DNA of 33,803 nt from Lentimicrobiaceae bacterium (GTDB lineage: Bacteria; Bacteroidota; Bacteroidia; Bacteroidales; F082), in contig SUWT01000024.1 of NCBI GenBank assembly GCA_015061335.1, positions 1 to 33,803 of the forward strand, in the 5' to 3' direction. The stretch's first letter is position 1. Every line of letters begins with the position of its first letter. Under the pieces are notes generated by a model, which searched no databases, was not told the origin of the DNA, and saw only the letters and a program-made list of their open reading frames with translations. Made by a program: the position numbers and the translations under genes. Below, piece by piece: positions 17,521-25,858 of the stretch.

Positions 17521-20500
17521 TTATTCTTTGATAAATCTCTTAACTATCGATTTTTCATCATTTAATAATATTTTAACAAAATATAATCCTTTGTTAAGAC
17601 TATAAGTATCTATGGATGTTATGTTTTCGTTGATGTTATCTTTCGATGATATCATTTGTCCCATAGAGTTATAAACTTTTATTAGTTTGATGTTATCACC
17701 TTTAATATTGAGAATATCTAGAGCTGGATTAGGATAGATAACAATGTTATTGATGAAGTTGTCATCTAATCCTACTTCAGATTTTGTTGTGAATGAAGGG
17801 CCTTCGATAAAGTCGGTCTCATATTCGCATAATGATTTTACTTTCCAATAATATGTTGTATTTGCAGTAAGATCATCTAAGATAAAATCTTTTTGAGAAG
17901 TTACGATATTATTACTACAATTAGTGTCTGTGCCATAACAAATTAAGCAGCTGTCAGCGGGGCTTATCCATGATAATTCTGCCCAATCGTTACTGATTAT
18001 ATTAATATGTAGATTACTTGCGTCATCGCAAGGTTTATAACCTGGTGTATATAATACTACCCATTTTCTTACGGTTTCGCATAATGAAGTGATATCACAA
18101 TATAAGTAAGCAGCACCTGGTCCTGTAACGTTTACTGTAGTATTATTGGCATTATTTTGTTTGCACGACCATTTGTTTTCTCCGTCAATCATATATACAG
18201 ACCATTCGTATGATTCCTGCGTATTGGTGAATCCGTCGATTATTTCATCAGTACCACCACCACTTACTTCATCGATTTTGAAGTCAAAGAAATCGAATCC
18301 GGTACCTGTAAAATAGACTATTTCTGAGTGAGTATCACTTATTTCGGAGGCATATAATTTGTTTAGAAGAAGTAAATCATAATTTACTATCATTTTACAA
18401 TTATTTTCATTTAAGCGTTCTTTAGTTCCTGAGTAATATCCAGGATAGTTAAATGACCATTCATATAGATTATAAGTGTTGTTTTGAGAGTAGTTGTCGT
18501 TACATATAGTATCTATGATAGTTTCAGATGTCTCGTAATTTCTCACGTAGTGGAGTTTAACTAAACTGTCGCAAGAAGAGTTTGTTGTGAAAATATGTTC
18601 ATAATCTCCTGTTTCTGAAATAGTCATGTCGCCCCATATTATATCTTCATCGCAGGTTTCTATAGTATCGTGAACAATTGTCATATATTCTTCAGAGTAT
18701 GTCTTATTGATAGTGAGATTTAAATTAGTGATGCTGTCGCAACCATATTGAGAGATGTCATCGTGAGATTCGCTATAGATAAAAGAAGATTCCTCAGGGA
18801 TGGTAAAATCTTGTATGTTAATATTGAATCCATAATTAGAATAAATCTCGTCAGAGTAGCATACTTCATCGTAAATATCTATAGTATTGAAATCATCGTT
18901 ATATGTTGGATTAACCTTAAGAATAAGGGTTACTATACTATCGCATCCATTGATATTTTTAAGTTCATTAACCTCTTGGAATGTTCCGTATTCCATTGTG
19001 CTAAGGTTGAAGTTGTATTCTTGATAGATACCGTTATTAAATCCTTGACATACACTTGCTTCAATGATTTCGTCAGTATATGATTTATTTACTACTATTG
19101 TGATATTGGGTTCAACAACAGTTTGTCCATCATTTACAGTGCATGTGAAGATAAATGATTCTGAGCTGTTTTCTATAGAGCCAGGTGTGAATATAGGGTT
19201 TGGTATATTAGGGTTGTCCAGTCCTGTTGTAGGGCTCCAGCTATAAGAATAAGACGATGTTCCTCCTGTTACATTTACATTAAGATGAGAGCTTTCCGTA
19301 TCGCAAATTATTGAGTTATCAGTTGTAATAAAAGCCGACATTTGAGATCCGTTGACGTTTATCGTAACATTATCAGAGTCGATGCAATCGCCTTGGGTAT
19401 TTGTTGCTGTGAAAGTAAATTGGACACTAGTAGTTAGTTCGACGGTTTGTGTTACTGCGTTGTTAGGGTTGATAACTAAGTCGGCAGGTTCCCATCTGTA
19501 TGAGAAATCGCCTTCGCCTGCGTTGCCAGAGAGGGTAGCGTTTTCTGCATAATCAATAGTTTGATCGGGACCGGCATCAGCATCAGGACTATTATATACT
19601 GTTACTATTTTGGTTTTAGTATCTTCACAATCTCCGCCAGTGCTGATGGTGAGGCTCACATTATATGTTCCACTTTCGGTATATGTGTGAGAAGGGTTTG
19701 TTCCACTACCTGTATTTCCATCACCGAAATCCCATACTCTAGTAATTATATTATTGGCAGGATTAGATGTTGAAGTACATGTGAATTGGGTTGGAGATCC
19801 TTCACAAACGTTAGTATTAGTAAAATCAGCTGTTGCTTTTGCAAAAATTTCTACTTCAGTCGTTACAGGTTCACTTTGTTGATTATCGACAGTGATATTA
19901 CAGCTATAAATACCTGCCATATTCATTGTGACATTTGATCTAGAAGGATTTCTTTGATTGGAAGTCCAACCACCAGGACCTGTCCAATTATAAATTGCAT
20001 TATTGATTTGCTGTGCTTCTAATTGTAGTGTTTCGCCAACGCATACTGGTGTATTGGAGTTGATGAGAGGAGGTAAGATGCTACAATCGGTAGTTCCGTT
20101 GCCGCTTTGTTTCTCAAAATATATATTACATTCCTGATTAGAATAATTAGTGATGATAAGAATATAATATTCTCCAGTTTGTGAGGAGTTAGGGATGACA
20201 CATGTTTCTGTTGCATTAGAGGAATAACTACAAGATACTACTTTATTGTTAGTTAAGCCATTGGGACAAGGTTCAATAGGGTCGGTAAAAGGTCCCCAGC
20301 AGCAAAAGTCGATATCTTTCTGAGGCTCACTATACATATAAATGTTGATATTACCAGGATCGTCAATTCTCATATAATACCAAGCTGGGTTAGGTGTTGA
20401 GCTTAAGCAGTCATAGTTGGGTCCTTCTTCGCCTTGTCCAGCATTAACACCAGCAGGAAAAATATATAGTCCGTTATCGGTACAGAAAGGTAATGCAGAT

Positions 20501-20922
20501 GAACATAAATTATTTTCTCTGCTTTGACGATAAAAATCCATCATTATATGGTGATAGAATTCCGATGGCAAATTATTTTTGTATTCATAAATCAAATCGC
20601 CAATTTCATCTTTAGTCAGTTGGTTAAGATCTTCACATAACTCATTGTAAAACATATCAAAGGAGTTCTTAAGATCTGTTTTATCAGAATTATCCTCACT
20701 ATAACTCACGTAAAAGATACCATCATGTTCAGATAGTTCAATATTATACAAAGAGCAGTTATATATGTTGTTTATAATATAAAGCCTCTGATCATATCGT
20801 TCTATATTATTGATATTTAATTCGATATAACTATCATCGACATACTGATATAATTCTGATGAATATAAGTTGTTAAATAGGAATAGGCATATCAATAATG
20901 ATAAGAAATATTTTATTCTCAT
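17521..20922 (-). CDS. T9SS-secreted PKD/Ig-repeat adhesin of cassette copy 1
   Basis: A 1133-residue surface protein. The start is placed at the ATG at 20922, giving signal peptide MRIKYFLSLLICLFLFNNLY; an upstream TTG would add six residues before it. Residues about 150-270 are a beta-sandwich (NPAWYYMRIDDPGNINIYMY...DIDFCCWGPF...YYILIITNYS) that I recall from other Bacteroidota adhesins. Then follow an Ig-like domain, a PKD domain with VWDFGDGNTG near 396, one copy (445-612) of the repeat that is expanded in adhesin 2, and three or more modules with GCDSIVTL-like motifs. A fibronectin-III-like domain precedes the C-terminal sorting domain (IVIYPNPALDILNI...LNKGLYFVKI). It begins 22 bp after MerR, so it may be cotranscribed with M23 and MerR. 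Confidence 0.85.
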   Translation of the reverse strand: MRIKYFLSLLICLFLFNNLYSSELYQYVDDSYIELNINNIERYDQRLYIINNIYNCSLYNIELSEHDGIFYVSYSEDNSDKTDLKNSFDMFYNELCEDLNQLTKDEIGDLIYEYKNNLPSEFYHHIMMDFYRQSRENNLCSSALPFCTDNGLYIFPAGVNAGQGEEGPNYDCLSSTPNPAWYYMRIDDPGNINIYMYSEPQKDIDFCCWGPFTDPIEPCPNGLTNNKVVSCSYSSNATETCVIPNSSQTGEYYILIITNYSNQECNIYFEKQSGNGTTDCSILPPLINSNTPVCVGETLQLEAQQINNAIYNWTGPGGWTSNQRNPSRSNVTMNMAGIYSCNITVDNQQSEPVTTEVEIFAKATADFTNTNVCEGSPTQFTCTSTSNPANNIITRVWDFGDGNTGSGTNPSHTYTESGTYNVSLTISTGGDCEDTKTKIVTVYNSPDADAGPDQTIDYAENATLSGNAGEGDFSYRWEPADLVINPNNAVTQTVELTTSVQFTFTATNTQGDCIDSDNVTINVNGSQMSAFITTDNSIICDTESSHLNVNVTGGTSSYSYSWSPTTGLDNPNIPNPIFTPGSIENSSESFIFTCTVNDGQTVVEPNITIVVNKSYTDEIIEASVCQGFNNGIYQEYNFNLSTMEYGTFQEVNELKNINGCDSIVTLILKVNPTYNDDFNTIDIYDEVCYSDEIYSNYGFNINIQDFTIPEESSFIYSESHDDISQYGCDSITNLNLTINKTYSEEYMTIVHDTIETCDEDIIWGDMTISETGDYEHIFTTNSSCDSLVKLHYVRNYETSETIIDTICNDNYSQNNTYNLYEWSFNYPGYYSGTKERLNENNCKMIVNYDLLLLNKLYASEISDTHSEIVYFTGTGFDFFDFKIDEVSGGGTDEIIDGFTNTQESYEWSVYMIDGENKWSCKQNNANNTTVNVTGPGAAYLYCDITSLCETVRKWVVLYTPGYKPCDDASNLHINIISNDWAELSWISPADSCLICYGTDTNCSNNIVTSQKDFILDDLTANTTYYWKVKSLCEYETDFIEGPSFTTKSEVGLDDNFINNIVIYPNPALDILNIKGDNIKLIKVYNSMGQMISSKDNINENITSIDTYSLNKGLYFVKILLNDEKSIVKRFIKE
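19089..19590 (-). repeat. Single copy of the adhesin 2 repeat unit within adhesin 1
   Basis: The encoded segment runs from SPDADAGPDQTIDYAENATL to about ITIVVN. It shows the same landmarks as each adhesin 2 unit: FSYRWEPADLVINP, TNTQGDCIDSDNVTINVNG, SIICDTESS, SWSPTTGLDNPNIPNPIFTP and FTCTVNDGQT. It is present once here, against eight copies in adhesin 2. Confidence 0.8.
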
Positions 20923-20944
20923 GTGGATGTATATTGACAATTAC

Positions 20945-21286
20945 TTATTGATTTTTTTCTTTTTTTTCTAATTCCTTATCGAGTTCTAATAAGAATTCTT
21001 TAGTTTTGTTAAGTGTCATCAACACTGTGGATTTCTGTTCAAGTCTGTCGAAGTCTTTTTTGAGAGCTTCTTTTGCGCCCTGAAGAGTATGTCCTTGTAC
21101 TTTGACGAGTTGGTAGATCATGTGTAGGTATCTCAGATCTCGTTGAGTGAACATTCTGTTTCCTTTAGTGCTTTTACGCGGTCTGAGAACGGAGAATTCA
21201 CTTTCCCAATATCTTATTAGAGAAGTGCTGACATTAAACATCTTGGCGACTTCACCAATTCTATAATATAATTTCTCCTCGCTCAT
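20945..21286 (-). CDS. MerR-family transcriptional regulator, effector domain absent
   Basis: A 113-residue protein made of an N-terminal MerR-type winged helix-turn-helix (YYRIGEVAKMFNVSTSLIRY, then WESEF and GNRMFTQRDLRYL) followed by one dimerisation-type helix and a lysine/glutamate-rich tail. There is no cysteine-bearing or ligand-binding C-terminal domain, so the signal it senses is unknown. It lies one base after the M23 peptidase gene and 22 bp before adhesin 1. I recall M23-MerR pairs divergent from alaS in other Bacteroidota, so its link with the peptidase is probably old and that with adhesin 1 newer. Confidence 0.9.
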   Translation of the reverse strand: MSEEKLYYRIGEVAKMFNVSTSLIRYWESEFSVLRPRKSTKGNRMFTQRDLRYLHMIYQLVKVQGHTLQGAKEALKKDFDRLEQKSTVLMTLNKTKEFLLELDKELEKKEKNQ

Positions 21287-21287
21287 A

Positions 21288-22259
21288 TTAATCCATTGTT
21301 TGGGATGGGTATTGTGATAATTCTAATATCTTATCATATTCTTCTGGAGTTATATCATTGAAGAAGAAATGAATAGGATTTACAGTCTTATTATTCTTTA
21401 TTACTTCATAATGAAGGTGTGGAGCTGTTGATTTACCGGTATTACCCATTGTGGCGATTTCCTGACCTCTTTTTACCTTATCACCTTTTTTTACCTTAAA
21501 AGTGTTGAGGTGCGCATATCGTGTTTTATAACCATATCCATGGTCGATGAGTATGCAGTTGCCATAACCACCCTTGTTTTTCTCGATTTTTATTACGGTT
21601 CCGTCAGCTGTGGCATAGATGCCGATTCCGACAGGTCCGCTGAAATCTATACCTCCATGGAATTTAGTAACCTTGTAAAAAGGATCCGTACGTTGTCCGT
21701 AATGTGAAGATATACGGTATATGTCGGTACCTTTTACAGGCATGATGGCGGGTATTCGAGAAAGCATCTCGTTTTTGTTTTTAGCTAGATTATAAAGCTC
21801 ATCAAATGATTTGGATTGTACATAAATCTGACTCGACAAAATGTCGATTCTTTGTGCTGTGCTGATGACCATGTCAGAGTTGACATAACCATCTAAAGCG
21901 ACGTATCTGTTAGTTCCGCCGTAACCTGCTTTTCTTACAGAAGAAGGGATGGGGTCTGCTTCAAAAATGATACGGTAAATGTTGTCATCGCGATCTTCCA
22001 TCTCACTCATGAGAACATTGAGCTCATCGATTCTATCGTTCATGATCTCATATTGAAGCTTGAGATATTCGATTTCGCGACCTTGGGCTCTTTCTTTAGG
22101 AGAGCCAAAAAAATTTAGCAACAAGAATACTATGACAAATCCCATGGTTCCAGTTGAGAGCAGGTACAATAAAACATTTGCTGCTTTTCTCTTCCAACTT
22201 GTAGTATATTCCTCATATTCAAGAGTCTGAGGGTTAAAAATATATTTCTTTCTAGCCAT
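21288..22259 (-). CDS. Membrane-anchored M23 (LytM-type) metallopeptidase
   Basis: A 323-residue inner-membrane protein facing the periplasm. It has a cytoplasmic N-terminus, one transmembrane helix (about 29-50), a short coiled-coil region (60-95), a linker, and a C-terminal M23 domain. The zinc ligands are intact: H201 and D205 in FHGGIDFSG, and the HLHYE motif with H281 and H283. It is thus probably an active endopeptidase cutting peptidoglycan cross-bridges, as opposed to a degenerate regulator. It starts 117 bp from the divergent alaS, with a good promoter between, and is one base from MerR. Confidence 0.92.
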   Translation of the reverse strand: MARKKYIFNPQTLEYEEYTTSWKRKAANVLLYLLSTGTMGFVIVFLLLNFFGSPKERAQGREIEYLKLQYEIMNDRIDELNVLMSEMEDRDDNIYRIIFEADPIPSSVRKAGYGGTNRYVALDGYVNSDMVISTAQRIDILSSQIYVQSKSFDELYNLAKNKNEMLSRIPAIMPVKGTDIYRISSHYGQRTDPFYKVTKFHGGIDFSGPVGIGIYATADGTVIKIEKNKGGYGNCILIDHGYGYKTRYAHLNTFKVKKGDKVKRGQEIATMGNTGKSTAPHLHYEVIKNNKTVNPIHFFFNDITPEEYDKILELSQYPSQTMD

Positions 22260-22306
22260 CTTTTATATTTTGGGGAAGATGATAAAATTTATTCCATATT
22301 AATTCA

Positions 22307-22314
22307 CAAAATTA
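22307..22314 (-). promoter_or_regulatory. Promoter (-7 element) for M23-MerR(-adhesin 1)
   Basis: The minus strand reads TAATTTTG, matching TAnnTTTG, with a TTTG about 21 nt upstream (22336-22339 on the complementary strand) as the -33 element. This is the best-formed promoter in the window. It is 47 bases before the M23 start codon. Confidence 0.6.
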
Positions 22315-22327
22315 CTAATTTTTAGAT

Positions 22328-22335
22328 TAAATTTG
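22328..22335 (+). promoter_or_regulatory. Putative -7 promoter element for alaS
   Basis: TAAATTTG is an exact TAnnTTTG match, 40 bases before the alaS ATG. It is adjacent to the -33 element of the divergent M23 promoter, so the two promoters share about 30 bp. A + strand -33 element is not evident. Confidence 0.5.
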
Positions 22336-22375
22336 CAAAAAAATACTCAAAAATAAAATTAACATAATATATAGT

Positions 22376-24997
22376 ATGAAAGCAAGTGAAATTCGTAAAA
22401 GTTTCTTGAATTTTTTTGAATCTAAAAAACACCTTATAGTGGCTTCTGCCCCCATCGTTGTGAAGAATGATCCTACTTTGATGTTTACCAATGCTGGTAT
22501 GAATCAGTTTAAAGATATATTTCTTGGTAACGCTCAGCCTAAGTCAGCCCGTGTCGCTGATATACAGAAATGTCTTCGTGTTTCTGGTAAACATAATGAT
22601 TTGGAGGAGGTTGGACGTGATACATATCATCATACCATGTTTGAGATGATGGGTAATTGGTCGTTTGGCGATTATTTTAAGAAAGAAGCTATTGCATGGG
22701 CATGGGAATATTTGACTGATGTTTTGAAGATAGATAAGGATAAACTGTATGTGACTGTCTTCGGTGGTGATGCGAATGATGCTTTAGATGCTGACAATGA
22801 AGCTTTTATGTATTGGAAAGAACATGTTGATGAGTCGAGAATTATTTATGGAAGCAAGAAAGATAATTTTTGGGAAATGGGAGATCAGGGACCATGTGGA
22901 CCATGTTCGGAGATTCATATTGACATCAGAGATGAGGAGCAACGTAAGCTTGTTGATGGTAAGGATCTGGTAAACAAGGATAATCCGGAGGTTATTGAAA
23001 TTTGGAACCTTGTCTTTATGCAATATAATCGTTTAGCAAACGGTAGTTTGGTGAATCTCGCCGCAAAACATATCGACACAGGAATGGGATTTGAACGTTT
23101 GGTACGTGTCATTCAAAATAAGAAATCCAATTACGATACAGATGTGTTTACACCATTGATTAACAAAGTTTCGGAATTGTCAGGAAAAGAATATGGCAAA
23201 GAAGAGATGGTTGATATTGCCATGAGAGTTATAGCCGACCATCTTAGAGCTGTGAGTTTCGCTGTTGCTGACGGACAATTACCATCTAACAATGGAGCGG
23301 GTTATGTTATTCGTCGTGTCTTGCGTAGAGCTGTACGTTATGGCTATACATTCTTAGGATTTTCAGAGCCTTTCGTATATAAGATCTTACCTACTCTGGT
23401 GAATGAGATGGGTGAGCAATATCCTGAATTACAATCACAACAAGAGCTGCTTTCTAAAGTTATCAAAGAAGAAGAAGCATCATTTTTAAGAACTTTGTCA
23501 CAAGGTATTAAACGTTTTGATTCATACGTTGAACAAAATCCTGGATCTAAGACTATTGATGGTGCATTTGCTTTTGAATTGTTCGATACATACGGATTCC
23601 CTGTTGACTTGACAAATCTTATGGCAGAAGAGAAAGGGCTTAGTGTTGATATGGAAGGCTTTAAGAAGAATCTTGAGGAACAAAAGAGTCGTTCTCGTAA
23701 AGCGGCAGAGAAAAGTTCTGGCGACTGGGTAGTTATTGTTGAGGATGAAAATCAGACTGTGTTTAAAGGATATAATGAGATGACAACTAATTCTAAAATA
23801 ATGAGATACAGAGAGGTTGTCGCTAAGAATAAGAAACATTATGAGATTGTTTTAGATCAGACTCCTTTCTATGCTGAGATGGGCGGTCAGGTTGGTGATA
23901 TAGGTACTTTAACATCTGAGAATGAGACTGTTAAGGTTCTTAATACAGTAAAAGAGAATGATCTGATAATACATATTACAGACAGAATCCCTCAAGAGCC
24001 GGAAGCAGATTTTATAGCTGCTATAGATGTGAAGAGAAGAAAGAGAATAGAAGCTAATCATACTACAACACACTTGATGCACTCAGCATTACGTCAGGTT
24101 TTGGGATCACATGTTGAACAGAAAGGCTCTTTGGTTAATGAAGAACGTCTGCGTTTCGACTTCAGTCATTTCGCAAAGATGACAGAAGAAGAGATACGTA
24201 AGGTGGAAGATATTGTTAATGAAAAGATCAGAGAAGATATCGTAAATAATACCTTTGAGAATGTTCCTATCGATCAAGCTAAGGAGATGGGTGCTATGGC
24301 ATTGTTTGGAGAGAAATATGGAGATCATGTGAGAGTAGTAAGTTTCGATTCTAATTATTCCGTAGAGTTATGCGGTGGAACACATATCGCATCGACAGGA
24401 CGTATAGGTGCCTTTAAGATTTTGACGGAAGGTGCTATTGCCGCAGGAGTTCGCCGTATCGAAGCCGTTACAGGTGAGGAAGTGATGAATTATCTTGATA
24501 ACCAGATAGATCAGATTAATAGAATTAAAGAGATAGTCAAGGGTACAGCTGATATTGTTAAGGCAGTAGAGAGTCTTAGCCTACAGAATCAGGCTTTACA
24601 GAAGAAAGTGGAACAGATGATGATGGAAAAGGCAGTATCTGACGCACGCGCTTTGTATAATGGAGCAAGTGAGTATGAAGGACGTAAGCTTGTTGTCTCA
24701 AGACTTGATGCCGATGTTAATCAGATGAAATCTATTTCGTTGATAATTAAGGATATAAATCCAGAGGCCATAGTCGTATTAGGCGGTGTATATGAATCAA
24801 AACCGGCTTTGTGTGTTATGATACCTCAGTCGCTTGTAGATGAGCGCAAGTGGGATGCAGGAGCTATGGTGAGAGAAGCGGCAAAAGAGATACAAGGTGG
24901 CGGTGGCGGTCAAAAGACTATAGCTACAGCTGGCGGTAAGAATATTGACGGAGTAGAAAAGGCTTTAGATATACTAAAAATCAAAATTTTTGGTTAA
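22376..24997 (+). CDS. alaS: Alanyl-tRNA synthetase
   Basis: Charges tRNA-Ala and edits mischarged serine or glycine. The 873-residue length is normal. The class II catalytic core is at the N-terminus (MKASEIRKSFLNFFESKKHL, then NAGMNQFKDIFLG). The editing domain has HTTTH at 562-566 and CGGTH with C666 and H670, the four usual zinc ligands. The C-terminal C-Ala domain ends in a glycine-rich GGGGG segment. It is divergent from M23 and followed by a strong intrinsic terminator, so lipoprotein 2 is probably transcribed separately. Confidence 0.97.
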   Translation: MKASEIRKSFLNFFESKKHLIVASAPIVVKNDPTLMFTNAGMNQFKDIFLGNAQPKSARVADIQKCLRVSGKHNDLEEVGRDTYHHTMFEMMGNWSFGDYFKKEAIAWAWEYLTDVLKIDKDKLYVTVFGGDANDALDADNEAFMYWKEHVDESRIIYGSKKDNFWEMGDQGPCGPCSEIHIDIRDEEQRKLVDGKDLVNKDNPEVIEIWNLVFMQYNRLANGSLVNLAAKHIDTGMGFERLVRVIQNKKSNYDTDVFTPLINKVSELSGKEYGKEEMVDIAMRVIADHLRAVSFAVADGQLPSNNGAGYVIRRVLRRAVRYGYTFLGFSEPFVYKILPTLVNEMGEQYPELQSQQELLSKVIKEEEASFLRTLSQGIKRFDSYVEQNPGSKTIDGAFAFELFDTYGFPVDLTNLMAEEKGLSVDMEGFKKNLEEQKSRSRKAAEKSSGDWVVIVEDENQTVFKGYNEMTTNSKIMRYREVVAKNKKHYEIVLDQTPFYAEMGGQVGDIGTLTSENETVKVLNTVKENDLIIHITDRIPQEPEADFIAAIDVKRRKRIEANHTTTHLMHSALRQVLGSHVEQKGSLVNEERLRFDFSHFAKMTEEEIRKVEDIVNEKIREDIVNNTFENVPIDQAKEMGAMALFGEKYGDHVRVVSFDSNYSVELCGGTHIASTGRIGAFKILTEGAIAAGVRRIEAVTGEEVMNYLDNQIDQINRIKEIVKGTADIVKAVESLSLQNQALQKKVEQMMMEKAVSDARALYNGASEYEGRKLVVSRLDADVNQMKSISLIIKDINPEAIVVLGGVYESKPALCVMIPQSLVDERKWDAGAMVREAAKEIQGGGGGQKTIATAGGKNIDGVEKALDILKIKIFG

Positions 24998-25006
24998 TAT
25001 AAATAA

Positions 25007-25056
25007 TTAAGTGTGCTAAATGAAAAATTGTTTAATTTAGCACCTTAATATTTTTT
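25007..25056 (+). terminator. Rho-independent terminator after alaS
   Basis: Arms at 25007-25021 (TTAAGTGTGCTAAAT) and 25035-25048 (ATTTAGCACCTTAA) pair over 14 bp with one bulged T and a 13-nt loop. A T-tract at 25051-25056 follows. It lies 10 bp after the alaS stop codon. Confidence 0.8.
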
Positions 25057-25089
25057 AACAGATTTGTATTATTATTTTGTAATAACATT

Positions 25090-25833
25090 ATGAAAAATAG
25101 AATGTTAGCCTTATTATCATGCTTTTTTATCACAACGCTTTTTTTAAGTGCTTGTGTAAAAAATGCTAGAACCGCTAAAGATTCTATTTTGTTTTTAGGT
25201 GCAGAGTCATATTTTAGATACCTTGATGAGGTTGCTCCACAAGTTTTTATCAATGTTTTTGATGATAATACGGAATATAACTACAAGAATCTGTATAATG
25301 AATCGTTTTTGGCGACAAAACTTGAGTCTCAATATAAAGTAGATCAGAATCCTTTCATTGATTTTGAAAATCCTCATGATAAGGATATTTTGAAAGAAAT
25401 GGAAGGAATTTCTATATCCAGTAAGTTAAGATTATATAACCAGAACAATTGTATCATATCCATGGAGATGGTATTCGATACAATTTTCCCTACATATACC
25501 CCAGATGCCAATTATCATTTCTACGAGAGGTATTATGCTGATACAATGTATGTTGTTGGTCAGGCAGGAAATACGGGACGTTTTATGATGTATGGTATGA
25601 CTGATTGTTATCTGGAGATGAGTAGAGAAGATGTTAATGGCTCTATAATAGGGGGAGATCATTGGGAATATAGTTATACTGCATGGACAATTATCGTTGG
25701 TAATAAGACTAAAGCAGGAATAAGTGAATTTTCCTATTTCGAATGTGTAGCTGTTGATGATGAATCATATTATCCTACAGGATCGATAAGAGCATTCAAC
25801 GATAAAGATGGTATTTCTAGATTTTATAAATAA
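25090..25833 (+). CDS. Lipoprotein of cassette copy 2 (paralogue of 16002-16724)
   Basis: A 247-residue protein whose signal peptide ends in the canonical lipobox LSAC. It aligns end to end with the lipoprotein at 16002: LGAESYFRYLDEVAP, YNYKNLYNESF, YKVDQNPFIDFENP, DTMYVVG, GRFMMYGMTDC, IIVGNKTKAGI, and SYYPTGSIRAFNDKDG near the end. I recognise no named family. A TTATTTTG sequence just upstream is a one-mismatch -7 candidate, and the alaS terminator lies 34 bp away, so it probably starts a two-gene transcript with the beta-barrel. Confidence 0.7.
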   Translation: MKNRMLALLSCFFITTLFLSACVKNARTAKDSILFLGAESYFRYLDEVAPQVFINVFDDNTEYNYKNLYNESFLATKLESQYKVDQNPFIDFENPHDKDILKEMEGISISSKLRLYNQNNCIISMEMVFDTIFPTYTPDANYHFYERYYADTMYVVGQAGNTGRFMMYGMTDCYLEMSREDVNGSIIGGDHWEYSYTAWTIIVGNKTKAGISEFSYFECVAVDDESYYPTGSIRAFNDKDGISRFYK

Positions 25834-25858
25834 AGAATAATTGAGAGGTAAAAGAAAG

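Noticed and set aside
17505..17540. Terminator between convergent beta-barrel 1 and adhesin 1
   Set aside because: Only 8 bp separate the stop codons and no hairpin with a U-tract is visible, unlike the clear hairpin in the second cassette.
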